Shown: positions 31,937-44,126 of the stretch, one piece after another | Layout: every line of letters starts with the position of its first letter | Numbering within the stretch: the first letter of the stretch is position 1 | NCBI GenBank assembly: GCA_019009955.1 | Contig: CM032228.1 | Span: 2,347,501-2,411,500, forward strand | Length of the DNA: 64,000 nt | DNA from: Riptortus pedestris | Lineage: Eukaryota > Arthropoda > Insecta > Hemiptera > Alydidae | Direction: 5' to 3' | The notes under the pieces: model-generated | Databases searched by the model: none | The model's input: only the letters and a program-made list of their open reading frames with translations | What the model was told of the DNA's origin: nothing | Program-made: the position numbers and the translations under genes

Positions 31937-32670
31937 TATATATATATATATACTTAATTATTACCCCATATAATTATTAACCTATTACTTTTTGTTTAAC
32001 TCAACTTTTATTCCATTAACATTTACTTCTATTTCATTTATTTTTAATGTCAGGTAATTGATGATTTAGCATTTAATAATTAGTTCTTTACTACAGTATA
32101 TTCGCCTCCTTGGTGGTCAAGAGGCTTGCAGGCCTAGCCATATTGTGTATGCTACAATGAAATCCACTAACTAGCCGAGGCTCCTTCAAACATCAAACCG
32201 AATCGGTTAACACAACCCAAAGAGGTTTTACACAATAGTCTAGGAAAATGTGAAGCAAAATCAACAACAAACATTATAAATACCAGCCTCAAGCAAATTG
32301 TTAATTTCTATTAACGATTTATTTTTTTTTGTAAAATAATTATATGTAAAAAACGAAATGCACCCCACTAAATTCTTTTTCGCTAATATTGCCACGAAAC
32401 TCAATGCTATTTATTGCCTGAAAAGCCCTTTCTAATATATAAACCTATTTCGCAAAATTCGGGCATGATCAATTATAGGTTAAAGTTCAATGTTAAAATT
32501 ATCCTTGGTAATATTGATTCCAAAGGCACATGTAGATTATGTAATACTAATAACATTGAGAATATATATTTTATCCTAATATTCCCTCCGATTGCTTTAT
32601 AATACATAATAACATTAAAACATAAATTCAATACATTCTAAACCACGCTTTACTACACTTAAAACACCTT
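31937..32670. other. Unassigned AT-rich stretch
   Basis: A short TA run at 31934-31952. The frame at 32414-32602 contains CRLCN, faintly like a retrotransposon tail, but the match is too weak to call. Confidence 0.5.
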
Positions 32671-32775
32671 TTTAGCAGATTTTCTTTTAGCATAACGCGT
32701 TTTCGAATATTTTGTTTTCAAATGACCAACCATCCTACCTAGGAGATGTGGAAAATGAAGTCCGTTCAGATATAT
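32671..32775 (-). mobile_element. TE-H 3' end, reverse, truncated
   Basis: TTTAGCAGATTTTCTTTTAG, CATCCTACCTAGGAGATG and GAAGTCCGTTCAG match the reversed TE-H 3' end. It stops at a short TA run. Confidence 0.7.
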
Positions 32776-32779
32776 ATAC

Positions 32780-33320
32780 TAGTTGTTTTCTAGTGAAAAT
32801 AATAACAAATGTGGAGACGGACATTTATAACCTGTGTAATGCGCATCATCCTAAGTACTGTTATACAAGTATAAAAACATAATATCATTTGAAATAAGAT
32901 GCCTATATCTAACTTCACCAAATAAAATACTCCTGCTATAGTATTAAGTGTATAAACTATAAAAGTGTAAATAACAAAAGTTACCTTACATAACAAAATA
33001 AACAACTTTTGTTATGCCAGTTTTTGCCGTAAAACCAGGAGAAAAAGTATTATCGCAATTGTTCATTTCAGTCTTCCCCTACAATAACTCCTGTTCGTTC
33101 CTATCAATGTCGGCACAGCTTAAAATCATGGATGGAATACCGAGTTCTGTTAAGTTCGGTTCGATCGTTTGTACTCAATAAAAATGTTGACTTCCGCTAT
33201 AGTGTTTAGCGTGTGCCTCGTTTTTAGTTCGTTATTCGACAAAAATGTATAAAACAGAAGTTACTCTAAAAAACAAAACAAGCAACTTCTGTTATGTGCA
33301 CATTTGCCGAAAAACCAGGA
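32780..33320 (-). mobile_element. TE-B interior fragment, reverse
   Basis: Two TE-B modules are visible: AACAAAATAAACAACTTTTG (32991), ACTCCTGTTCGTTCC (33086), AATACCGAGTTCTGTTAAG (33136) and GCCGAAAAACCAGGA (33306). No termini. Confidence 0.7.
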
Positions 33321-34368
33321 TCGGTGGATATTTGACAACCTCTAATAGTTAAGGTAAGCGAGGATTGGTTTTGCCAATTATTGAAATCGATTCGCGAAAA
33401 TTTGAAGGGATTTGTGTGTTATAGTGTCACGTGAGAAACGCCTACAGTTGCCTTTTCTAAACAAAATTCGCTTAAACAATAATCTTACTACCCCAGCCCT
33501 GGGACAATGTTTGAAAATATAAATATACATGGTATCCTTGGAAAGGGCAGAGTTGAGGGGAATGTTTACCCATCCCCCCCCCCGGCAGATATTTCATCTG
33601 AATTTAGAAGCAAGTATTAAAGTAGGTAACTATTTTCCTTTCTCTCTGTTTTCCTAGAAGAGATATCTAGAAGTCAGCATCTAAACTGGCTGCTCTAACC
33701 AAATGGAAATAGCCAAGGTTTGAGAAGACAGCCAGATATATCAGAGGAATTAGTCCAATACTTACATAAAGAAACATTCTACAACAATTCCATACCTGAA
33801 ACAAAAATACTTGGATTAATAATAGGAACAAAATAGACTTCTTAAATTTTTATTTGTTATTTATTTTGTTTCATACTTTGCTACATTGGCAAATGGTATT
33901 TGTGTGTGTTTTCCTCCTGTTAGCAACAGGCCCATCAGGAGTCATTCATTTGAGTCCATGTCCATTGCTACAAGCCACATTACTGCCTAGCTGACTATGC
34001 AATGCAGGATAACTATTGGTGTTGTATCTTGTGCTGCTTCCTTTGCTAACGTCTCGGCTTGTTCCTTTCCATTCAAGAACCGTGTGTTGCATTTTTTAAA
34101 AAAAGTTGATGAGCATAGTTGGTGAATAATTAATAGGAATTCCATGATTGAAAATGGTACTTTCGCAAATGTTTGTCATAATGACTTCCTTAAGGATATC
34201 TCTCACGCACACTCACATGCATATATAAATATATCAATTAATGCACACGATTTGAAATTTAGTTGTGCACCATAGACTTAATTTGTATGTTAAATTTTAA
34301 CGTATATATGAATTTTCTGTAGGTCGAAAATATGTTGTTAATATGTTCTTCACTAGTTGTTGTAAGTG
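33321..34368. other. Unassigned stretch
   Basis: A C-tract at 33571-33582 is the only low-complexity mark. I see no coding pattern or element end. Confidence 0.5.
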
Positions 34369-34530
34369 TTAGGGTAAGTGGTGATGCCTGCATTCTGTCA
34401 GTAGGTGTCTTCTCGTCAAGGGAATGTTAGACGTTGAGCAAGTGGCTCGGTCAGTCTTTGTCATTAAGGATAAGTGTGTCAATGTCGTCTGGCCGATTCC
34501 AAGTCTCGACAGAACTACTTATCCTCTCTC
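34369..34530 (-). pseudogene. Non-LTR retrotransposon tail remnant
   Basis: Minus-strand reading gives VVLSRLGIGQTTLTHLSLMT, then a decayed CCHC-like segment CSTSNIPLTRRHLLTEC. This lines up with the tail of the remnant at 26104-27237. The first cysteine pair has lost one member (C-x2-N). Upstream RNase H sequence is not recognisable. Confidence 0.65.
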
Positions 34531-34716
34531 TAGAGTTTCTGAAACTGGATGGACGCAAGCAAATAGTGATCTTAATAGTTCGAAGTTTAGTGTTATTAAA
34601 TGTTTATAAATGACACATAAATCTGGATTTAAAGAAAAAATAGAAATAGACAGTCAAATCCTTTTGAGGAGAAGATGTGAGCTGTACCATGCCCGATTGG
34701 ACCAACATTCCAAAGC

Positions 34717-34757
34717 CGGGCACGCATGTGCTGCGTAAGCTGAGCAGATTTCCCCCA
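34717..34757 (+). mobile_element. TE-H 5' terminus fragment
   Basis: GGGCACGCATGTGCTGCGTA then AGCTGAGCAGATTTCCCCC is a diverged TE-H 5' end. The following ~180 bp are unassigned. Confidence 0.6.
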
Positions 34758-34937
34758 AGCAGGAATGACACGATGATCACATCCTATCCTCTAATCCTAG
34801 TACAACAAGAAGCCTATGTAAACAGAACTTAAAATGCAAGCAGAACATCAGGTCTTTATTGATATAGTTAGTTGAATTGAAAATGGTATGAGTTGAAGTC
34901 AAGGCTTAAATGAAGGCTGAAAACTAACAAATCAGTG

Positions 34938-34975
34938 AGGCAGGGGCTGCGTAAGCTAAGCAGAATTCCATCTAG
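34938..34975 (+). mobile_element. TE-H 5' terminus fragment
   Basis: GAGGCAGGGGCTGCGTAAGC then TAAGCAGAATTCCATC matches the TE-H 5' end; it is immediately followed by a reversed TE-H 3' end. Confidence 0.65.
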
Positions 34976-35012
34976 TTCCTATAGCACACTAGTAATGGAA
35001 TTGCATCATATA

Positions 35013-35089
35013 TTAGCACATTTACCTTAAGAGAAATCAGCTAAAGCAAAAACGTCCTCAAATTTCTATCAATCCTACCCAGGAGATGA

Positions 35090-35147
<58 letters not shown>

Positions 35148-36180
35148 TAGCTCAGATACCCGGCTTCGCCCGGGAATTCATTTGAGGCTGAATGGTGATG
35201 GTATTTTTTAGCAGGCTTTACAGTGCACAATATTTTGACATTTACCCGTCCCAGTGTTTAGGATTGATACCCATCTTTGCCGTGGATTTGCTAATAATAG
35301 AATTATTTGTTCGATAAGGCTTCACAGTCTTCGATATTTTTATATTTCCCGTCTCTTATACATGTAAATATGGTGAATTTTTATTTCAGGACTCCCTTTT
35401 AATCCCCCTCCCGTTCGAACCTAAAAATTTTAATATAACTTATAATCATGGAAGAATTAATGCTAATTGACATACCGAGTTTTGTGAAATTCGGTTCAGC
35501 CGTTAGTGCCCGCTAAAGTTTTAACGTATAACTCATTTATACTTAGGTATACGACAAAAGTGTATATAACAAAAGTTCCTCCAAATAACAAAGTAAACAA
35601 CTTTTGCTTATGTTTATATTTGCGGAAAAACCAATAGGAAACGAAATATCGCTATTTTTAATTTCAGGCTTTCCTTATAACCCCCACTCCTGTCCGTCCA
35701 TAGAAATGTTGGTATGGCTTATTATAATGAAGGCCTCACTGCTAATACACATACCGAGTTTTATTTAGTTCGGTTGAGTCTTTTTTGGCAAATAATATTG
35801 TTGACTCCCGTATAATTTTTAGCGTATAACGCATTTAAACTTCGGTATACGACAAAAGTGTATATAACAAATGTTACTCTAAATAACAAAATAAACAACT
35901 TTTGTTATTTGCATATTTACCGAAAAACCAATAGAAAACGAAAACGACTCCTGTTCGTCTAAGAGAAAATTAATATAGCCTAAAGTCTAAGTTGGGTTAG
36001 TAGTAATATACATACCAAGTTTCATAAAATTCAGTTCAGCCGTTTATGCGTGAAAAGGTAACAAACAAAAAAACAAACATACACGAAAGAAACAAAATGC
36101 AGATATGGTGTCTATGACATGTGAAACGAAAAGTTATCGTGAAATTTCGCGAAAAAAATCAATGTACAGACAGAGGTTAC

Positions 36181-36212
<32 letters not shown>

Positions 36213-36315
36213 CTATATATATATATATATATATAGATATAGATATACACACACAGTTGTTTTTTACCACAACACGCGCACAGGCGGCCTCAATTTTTGT
36301 TTTATCGCTACCAAA

Positions 36316-36376
<61 letters not shown>

Positions 36377-37133
36377 TTCATCATCAAAAAATAAAGATCA
36401 AGTTCGTTAACTGTTAAAATCGATTAGGTAGAGGGGGGGGGGGGTTAGAGGAGGAAAATTTCATAAATTCGTAATATCTCCACTATTATACGTAGGAGCA
36501 AAACATTGTTCTGCACCAATTTTATTGTAAATTTAATATATGTTGCTATATATTATAAGTTGTTTATCATGAATATTAACCCAGATATTAGGTTTTTCTG
36601 GTTTCTCAGCCTTCAATAAACCCCCCTCCCATTTTCAAATTATAATAACAATAATCTGTTATAACATGAACATCTTTTTCTAAAATTATACCAAATATTG
36701 TTTTCAAGAGATTTTTATTATCCAAGATACATGGATATTCGTTGTGCGTTGTCGTCTATTAAGGTTTTACGTTCTTCTCTCGAAAATGTTTGATATTGAA
36801 CCGTCATCAATTCAGATGATATTATTCATTGGCTGATATCGGATATAGAATAGAGGGGGTTCGGAAATTCCAAATATCTCCGTTATTATGAGTCGGAACG
36901 TAAAATGTTATCGAACCAACCTTACTAATCTCAATAATTGTTGTTGTATGCACTATTTCGTAAATCAAATACTAGTCGAGTAATGGCTTCCTTCCTTATT
37001 CCTTGTGTTCAGGAACCCCCCCCCCCTCGATGATTTAGATATAAACGGAGAATACAAGGTGAGATGACGTCACGAGTGTGCTATACTTGCTCCACGTGAC
37101 AAATCCTCTTAGTAAAAGCAGCCCCTCCGTGAC
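35013..37133 (-). mobile_element. TE-H copy, reverse, split by a TE-B insertion
   Basis: The 3' side (CCTTAAGAGAAATCAGCTAA, then CTACCCAGGAGATGACGA) reaches (TA)n at 35093-35146. TE-B is inserted there, and the TE-H body resumes after another (TA)n tract at 36318-36374 (GATCAAGTTCGTTAACTG, G-tract at 36434) and ends with a decayed 5' terminus, CAGCCCCTCCGTGAC, at about 37120. Confidence 0.7.
35147..36235 (-). mobile_element. TE-B (Helitron-like), reverse, inserted in the TE-H (TA)n tract
   Basis: Begins CTAGCTCAGATACCCGGCTT with the GC-rich hairpin and runs through at least three interior modules (CCCCACTCCTGTCCGTCC at 35685) to ACAGACAGAGGTTACAATTT. The 5' boundary is hidden in the TA tract. 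Confidence 0.75.
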
Positions 37134-37629
37134 AAACATTTTTATTATACGAGTCCACTTTATTTTGGGAAATTCATAGAAAAATATTGAAATTTGTTCA
37201 GAAGTAGAAAATATGATATTAGGATGAATATTTTCCTTCTTTTTTTATCCCACAAAGTTAATTTAATCCGGCCTTGGGGAAGTATCCGCTTTCAAATTAC
37301 TCTTTTTTAAAGGCTGGATACATTACATCATGTATCACGTATCAGATGTTCATTAAAGCTGCCAGCAATAATATTATAAAACACAGCTGGTATATTTCTC
37401 CCAGCTGACGCGTGCCGGCCATCAGATGTAAGGCAATTGGAGCTAATACAAACACTTACTGGCAGAAATGAATTGTGTTCCTCGACACACTCCGAGCTAT
37501 GTTTGTCCAATGAATTATCTCACAATCAACAATAACAAATATTCGTCCCTTCAGAGACATCAACAATCCAACTTGGACTCACGTCACGCAATAGCTAGGA
37601 ACTTGCTCAAATATCCTAGCTAGAAGATG
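37134..37629. other. Unassigned stretch
   Basis: No gene or element recognised; a 60-codon minus frame at 37328-37510 has no known domain. Confidence 0.5.
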
Positions 37630-38149
37630 GCCGTTACGCAGGGGCTGCGTAAACTAAGCATATTTCCAACACGGTCCAAGGAGACACTCATCTAATCTCA
37701 GCATATATTGTCTAATTCAAAAGAAACAAAAAAATCCTATGAATAGAAATAGGCGGTCAATAAAATCATAACTGAAGCCGTCATTACACCAACTATTCGC
37801 ACCTATATCACATAATAAAGGTCGGATGCAAAACAATATTTGCTATTTATCTTTGGAATATGACGTTTCATGATGTATTCTTTTATTTTTAAATGACAAA
37901 AACGTAAATAACACCATTTATAGAACATTGCATTAGCCATAAAATTGGATCTATACACTTTTTTTCCACCGGACGCATTATAACGGCGATATTAAAATAT
38001 CCAAAATTCCACCCTCAGAACTCCTAGCCTCCCTCATTGGTCAGATTTCATCCGTGATCGAACTTGATCTTTACCTTACATAAAGCATTTAAATATACGA
38101 TTTGGTAACAAACAAACAAAAATTGCGACCGCTACAGCGGTAACAGACG

Positions 38150-38233
<84 letters not shown>

Positions 38234-38335
38234 GTGTACATCTTTCTCGTCATCTTCTAGGTAGGATAGATGGAGGATTTAGGAAATATTTTGAAATTCG
38301 CGGCATGAGTACAACGTCAATAGCTGATCCCCTGA
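37630..38335 (+). mobile_element. TE-H copy, forward
   Basis: 5' end GTTACGCAGGGGCTGCGTAA, body with GACCGCTACAGCGGTAACAG at 38128, a (CA)n-(TA)n tract at 38150-38227, and a 3' end decayed to GCTGATCCCCTGAC. Confidence 0.75.
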
Positions 38336-38337
38336 CT

Positions 38338-38650
38338 GAAGGCTGAAAACTAAAAAATCCAAACATCTCGCTTAATATGCATTTTAGAGAAAATATGTAT
38401 ATAAAAACATTTAGAAACAATTAAAATTACAATAAAATGGTTTTAAACAATATTTTGATCCGACGTATATTCGCGGAGAAATTTTGAATTTTCGAAATTC
38501 CCCCACTAAATCCCCCTCCCCCAGGTCCTATCCTCGCCGTTACCGAACTTGATCTTTAGTTTGGTTGGAAAGGCCTATATATCGAGTTTGGGAACGATAA
38601 AGAAAAATATTATGACCGCCAGGGCGACATATATATATATATTGAACGGA
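38338..38650 (+). mobile_element. TE-H body fragment, forward
   Basis: AAGGCTGAAAACTAAAAAAT, then ATTTTGAATTTTCGAAATTC, a C-tract and GACCGCCAGGGCGACATATA follow the TE-H order. Both ends are missing. Confidence 0.65.
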
Positions 38651-38659
38651 TGAGTCATT

Positions 38660-39113
38660 TTGGTCATGTGCTGAGTAAGAGTGGGGGGTGGTCCTACTCA
38701 TGTTATATTAAGAATAAGCAGTTAAAACATAAGCCTCCAATATTGTTTTCATGAGACATTTATTATGCCTTTACATGCATATCCGTTGTAGAATGACGTC
38801 ATCAATAAATTATATGTTATGTCTTTTCTCGAAAATGTAGATATGCCATAGCTCGATATTTATCTCTTTCAGACAATATTAAAGTTCATGTATGTTCGAA
38901 ATACCTCACTTATTATGTGTCCAATCAAACAATTTTATAGAATCAGCTTGTAAAAATGTTGATGGCCTACAATGTTGTTCTGTGGATTTTTCGTAACTCT
39001 AATATGAAACGAGTAATTGGTATTGTTGTATTCAGCCAGAATATGTGATGAGGTAAGATGGCTAGTGTCATAGGAGAAGGTGGGAAATCTGCTTAGTTTA
39101 CGCAGCCACTGTG
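38660..39113 (-). mobile_element. TE-H 5' half, reverse
   Basis: CTACTCATGTTATATTAAG and GTAGAATGACGTCATCAATA belong to the longer TE-H leader. It ends GGTGGGAAATCTGCTTAGTT and TACGCAGCCACTGTGTGTG. Confidence 0.7.
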
Positions 39114-39409
39114 TGTGAGCACTTCCAGCAGATTTCCCTTAAAGGAAATCAGCTATTGAGGTTGTGCGCATTACACGATTTTCGAAAAATTTCTTCAAAT
39201 GTCCATCGATCCTACCCAGGAGATGACGAAAATGAGGTCTCTTCAAAATTTTATATATGTTTACTGTTGTCCTAGGGATTGACTTAAGTTGCTGTGTGCT
39301 TCAGCATCTCAATGTAATTGAGCAGCCCCACAAACTGTATATAAATTTGTACAATAAAGTGATTCTCTATAATTGTGCTGATGTTTTCGACCATGTTGTA
39401 TTTATATGT

Positions 39410-39824
39410 GGTGTGTTGTTCTTTTCGGAGCTTTGGTCAATGTTGGTGAAATGAATCTTAGTTTATGCCAATATTTCGAGAATTTTTATTTTCTCTTCCT
39501 CAGGGCTGTAAAAATTACATGTACTACATTATAATATTGCACATTGGTGTTATACATTGTTATAAAAGGGTGTGTTTTCCTTATTATTATAGTCATAGTG
39601 CAATAAGAATGTATACTAGTCTATGAATATATTTAGTCTTGGTAAGTAATAATAAGGAAAACACACCCTTTTATAACAATGTATAACACCAATGTGCAAT
39701 ATTATAATGCAGTACATGTAATTTTTACAGCCCTAAGGAAGAGAAAATAAAAATTCTCGAAATATTGGCATAAACTAAGATTCATTTCACCAACATTGAC
39801 CAAAGCTCCGAAAAGAACAACACA

Positions 39825-39826
<2 letters not shown>
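39410..39826. mobile_element. Foldback element, near-perfect 417-bp hairpin
   Basis: The left arm (39410-39590) and right arm (39649-39826) are almost exact complements, leaving a loop of about 58 bp. The ends (GGTGTGTTGTTCTTTTCGGA) are related to the element at 19437. Both arms carry a hammerhead-like core in which GAGAA pairs with TTCTC next to GAAATATT. Inserted in TA-rich DNA. Confidence 0.85.

Positions 39827-39827
<1 letters not shown>

Positions 39828-39898
<71 letters not shown>
39828..39898. repeat. (TA)n microsatellite of TE-H
   Basis: About 35 TA units between the foldback element and the resumed TE-H body. Confidence 0.95.
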
Positions 39899-39902
<4 letters not shown>

Positions 39903-40307
39903 CTGTTAACGCTCTAGCAGTCGCAATTTTTGTTTGATCGTTAACAAACTCGATATTTAATCGTTTTATATTAAAAAAAAAAAAAAGATCAAGTTCGTTA
40001 ATGGCTGAAATGGGGGGTTTAGAGGGAGGGATTTTTGTAAATTCGAAAAATCTCCGTTATTATGCGTCGGATCGAAAAATTGTATAGAATCAATCTTATT
40101 GCTAATTAAATTTACAGTGTGGTCGGCAGGAGTCGGCTATGTTCAGGACTTTCCACCGAGAGCTAGAGCGACCGTTTCCGTAACTGTTCATCCCTCGTGA
40201 AAAGGTTTAGAGATTCCTTGCTACTACTGTTATTATTAGGCAGATTTCTCTATTGTATAACTTCACGTGGGAAATCTGCTTAGTTTACGCAGCCCCTGCG
40301 TGACGGA

Positions 40308-40666
40308 CTTTTTTAATTTCTAGGCCCGGTTGTTTATGGCTGGTTGTAATCTCGGCTGGTTTAATAAAAACATTTAATATGAGACGCAAACATGTTTAAA
40401 GATGACAGGAAGACTGCCTATTATTAGCTGATAGAGATTGTAGTCATGTGGTGATAAGGAGCGACCTTTACCAGCTGAGGCGCAGTTGCTCTAATCTCAT
40501 GTAAACATTATCTCTGGCTAGTGATAACATTATCAGTATGATATCACCTCTATACACACATATAGTCGATGACTAGTTTCCAGGAAGGTGCTTCCCGACG
40601 CACATACCTACCAACAACATATATATAATTATGTATTTCGAGTGGGCCTCAGATATTGTAATGCTT
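40308..40666. other. Unassigned stretch
   Basis: No gene or element recognised. Confidence 0.5.
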
Positions 40667-41359
40667 TTAGCAGATTTCCCTTAAGGGATAAAACATTGAA
40701 TTTGCTCATCGATCCTACCGAGGAGATGACGAAAATGAGGTCCATTCAAAACTGGATATATATTTGTCTATTACCGTCTCTAGCGGCTGCAATTACTGTT
40801 TAGCCGTTACCAAACTCGATATTTAGTCGTTTTATGTAAAAAGAAAGATCAAGTTCGTTAACGGCTGAAATCAGACAAGGAAGAGGGGAGGGGTTCAAAA
40901 GGGGAGAATTTTGAAAATTCGAAATATCTTCGTTACTATACGGCGGATCGAAACCACATCATTCGAAGCTTGAATATCAAATATTGTTTTCTAGAGACAT
41001 TTGTTATTCGTCATAGACTCAAATATGTTCTGGTGACCCCCCCCCCATCTTAAGATTTTGGGCTACTTAAACTTGATTGATTGAGATAAAAATTATTCTG
41101 ATTCATTATAAATTACAGTACTAGATATAGTAAATAGACTCTAATCAAATTAATAGGTTATATTCAGATATATTCCAGTAATTGTTTTTCTTTCCGGTAA
41201 GAAGTCGGCAGACCTGTTTGTTTACATTTCAGGCCCTTCCCGTCGGGAGGTTTCTTTTTATCGTTTGTATTTATTCACTTAATATTCACGGTGGTGTTGT
41301 GTTACCGGTATGTAGATTTATCTATTGTTCTTCTTCTCTCATGAGGAATGCGTGACGGA
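40667..41359 (-). mobile_element. TE-H copy, reverse (left arm of a head-to-head pair)
   Basis: Starts TTAGCAGATTTCCCTTAAGG, has CCGTCTCTAGCGGCTGCAAT at 40774 without a long (TA)n tract, and ends ATGCGTGACGGA. The 5' leader is the second type (CGGTGGTGTTGTGTTACCGG) and lacks the GCAGATTTCCC block. Confidence 0.75.
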
Positions 41360-41429
41360 CTTACATTAAAACTGTTGATTCAAAAACCGAGGAAATTGGC
41401 ATGTATGACGAATGTGTTTTTAATAATAC

Positions 41430-42186
41430 GCCATGCAGGGGCTGCATCAACTAAGCAGATTTCCCTCGTGCAGTTCAACGAAACGTAAATCTACCTACAG
41501 CTAACACAACACTACCGTGAATATCAAGTGAATAAATGTAAACGGTAATAAGAAACCTCCCGACGGGAAGGGTCTGAAATGTAAATAAACAGGCGTGCCA
41601 TTCTTTTGCCGGAAATAAAAACAATTACTAAAATATATCAGAATATAACATTAATTTCATTGAAAACTATTTACTATGCCTAGTATTGTAATTTATAATG
41701 GATCAGAAAATTTTTTATCTCATTCAATCAAATTTAAGTAGTCCCATAACTTTAGATGGGGCGGGGTCCCCAGAACATATTTGCATATATCTCGTATAAT
41801 AAAGGTCTCTCTTAAACAATATATGGTATTTAAGGTTCGAATGATGTGGTTTATTACATAACCGAGTATTGTTAGTTTAAGTGGGGTAATAAAAGTGGGG
41901 GTTTATTGAAAACCAAAAACTATAAAATCCAAATATCTCGGTTAGTATTCATGATACAGGAAATATGTATAAGACAATAATTACAGATTATTTAATTTGC
42001 AATAAGATTGCTTCTATACAATTTTTCAATCCGACTTATAGCAACGGAGATACTTTGAATTTTCAAAATCCCCCTTCCCAATCATCTGATTTTAGCCATT
42101 AATGAACTTGATCTTTCTTTTTACAATAAACGATTAAATATGGAGTCTGGTAACGATCAAACAAAAATTGCGACCGCTAGAGCGTT

Positions 42187-42248
<62 letters not shown>

Positions 42249-42326
42249 TATATATATAATTTGGAATAGACCTCATTTTCGTCATCTCCTGGGTAGGATC
42301 GGTGGACATTTGAGGAAATTTTACCA
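41430..42326 (+). mobile_element. TE-H copy, forward (right arm of a head-to-head pair)
   Basis: 5' end CGCCATGCAGGGGCTGCATC, second-type leader, C-tract near 42068, GACCGCTAGAGCGTTATCAT at 42171, (TA)n at 42189-42246, then TCGTCATCTCCTGGGTAGG. The 3' palindrome is missing. Confidence 0.75.
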
Positions 42327-42336
42327 TATTAATTCA

Positions 42337-42503
42337 TATATGAGATATTTCGAATTTTCACAATTCTCCCCCTCTAACCCCCCCCCTCTCCTCCTTGTCC
42401 GATTTAAGTCGTTATCGAACTCGATCTTTCTTTTTACATAAAACGACTAAATATCGCTAAAATTTCGACCACTAGAGCGGTAACAGACAAATATATATAT
42501 ATA
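42337..42503 (+). mobile_element. TE-H body fragment, forward
   Basis: GAGATATTTCGAATTTTCAC, a C-tract at 42379 and GACCACTAGAGCGGTAACAG lead to a short TA run where TE-B is inserted. Confidence 0.7.
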
Positions 42504-44041
42504 CTAGCTCAGATATCCGACTTCGCCCGGGAATTCATTTGAGGCTGAATGTTGATGATATTTTATTTTTTGCAAGGTTTGACTTTGCACAATATTTTGA
42601 CATTTACCCGTCCCAGTGTTTAGGGTTAATACCCGTCGTTGCTGTGGATTAGTTAATAATAAAATTAATTTTATATGTATACTTCAGTGTCCTCCATATT
42701 GTCATATTTCCCGTCTCCTGTGCATTATGCATAGATTTGAATTACTAAGGACAAAATATTAACATAGATTTGAATTAACTTTTTTAGATGAGGTACCTGG
42801 TAGTTCATATTGGAAAGAACTGTTGAGGATATCAATATTTCTACGCAAATTACTTGCTTCATATATTGTCCCCGAAAAAATGTTACTCTAAATAACAAAG
42901 TAAACAACTTTTGTTCTGTGCACGTTTGTCGAAAAACAATTAAACAATGAAATATCGCGAATTTTTATTTTAAGCCTCCCTTATAACCCTCACTCCCGTT
43001 CGAACCTAAACATTTTAATATAGCTTATAATCATGGAAGAACTAATGCTATTTTTTTTTTTTATTTTACGTCCACTTTATGCAACTAGGCTAATCAGGAC
43101 AGGTTATCTACAGATTACCATCCTTTTCTAGCCTGGGTGGGGTTAATTTAATGAGGCCGTCATTAAATAAATTTCTTCTGCCCAGGGCGGGATTCGAACC
43201 CGCCACTCTAGGTTGCCATGGGAGATTAGGACCAACGCCCTAACTCGCACGGCTAACCCGAGCCCCATTTTTGCTAATTCATATACCGACTTTTGTGAAG
43301 TTCGGTTCAATCGTTAGTGCCCAATAAAATAGTTGGCTCCCGCTTTAGTTTATAGTGTATATCTCGTTTATACATTGTTATAAGACAAAAGTGAATATCA
43401 CAAAACTTACTTTAAATAGAAAAATAAACTACTTTTGTCATGTGCATATTTGCAGAAAACCCAATTGAAAACGAAATACAGCTATTTTTAAATTCAGACC
43501 TCTCTTACAACCCCCACTCCTCCCCGTCCCTCGAAATGTTGGTATGGCTTATTATAATGAAGGCATTAGTGCTAATACACATACCGAGTTTTATTTAGTT
43601 TGGTTGAGTCTTTTGTGACAAATAAAATTGTTCCCTTCCGCTATAGGTTTTAGCGTATATCTCGTTTATAATTCGCTATTCGAAAAAAGGTTATATAACA
43701 ATAGTTACTCTAAATAACAAAATAAACAACTTTTGTTATGTTCAAATTTGCCAAAAACCAATAGGAAACGAAATATCGCTATTTTTAATTTCAGGCCTCC
43801 TTTATAACCCCCACTCCTGTTCGTCTCAGAGAATATTAATATAGCCTAAAGTCTAAGTTGGGTTAGTAGTAATATACATACCAAGTTTCATAAAATTCGG
43901 TTCAGCCGTTTATACGTGAAAAGGTAACAAACAAACAAACAGACACCAAAGAAACAAAATGCAGTTATGGTGTCTATGACATGTGAAACAAAAAGTTGTC
44001 GTGAAATTTCGCGAAAAAAATCAATGTACAGACAGAGGTTT

Positions 44042-44045
<4 letters not shown>
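42504..44045 (-). mobile_element. TE-B (Helitron-like), reverse, with a SINE inside
   Basis: Starts CTAGCTCAGATATCCGACTT, passes CCCGTCCCAGTGTTTAGGG and four interior modules, and ends AATGTACAGACAGAGGTTTT. A SINE interrupts it at 43052-43265. The 5' boundary lies in (TA)n at 44041-44124. Confidence 0.75.
43052..43265 (-). mobile_element. tRNA-derived SINE, copy 2
   Basis: On the minus strand the head holds a box B (complement of GGGATTCGAACCCGCC, 43190-43205) and a box A-like region in GGCTAACCCGAGCCCC; the tail is the T-run at 43052-43062 on the plus strand. It splits TE-B sequence, and TGCTA on both sides is a possible target duplication. Confidence 0.8.

Positions 44046-44124
<79 letters not shown>
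44041..44124. repeat. (TA)n microsatellite
   Basis: About 40 TA units at the TE-B 5' boundary, with a single TG interruption. Confidence 0.95.

Positions 44125-44126
<2 letters not shown>

Larger units (their letters stand above)
39127..40307 (-). mobile_element. TE-H copy, reverse, containing a foldback insertion
   Basis: Starts AGCAGATTTCCCTTAAAGG, continues to GACGAAAATGAGGTCTCTTC, is interrupted at its (TA)n position, resumes at TAACGCTCTAGCAGTCGC (39906) and ends CCCCTGCGTGACGGA. Confidence 0.8.

Noticed and set aside
32414..32602. Retrotransposon tail with CRLCN motif
   Set aside because: Only one cysteine pair and a weak context; the histidine and last cysteine of the CCHC pattern are missing.
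36112..36387. Tyr/Ile-rich frames at (TA)n tracts (also at 14602, 43967, 57621 and 58610)
   Set aside because: They are translations of microsatellites.
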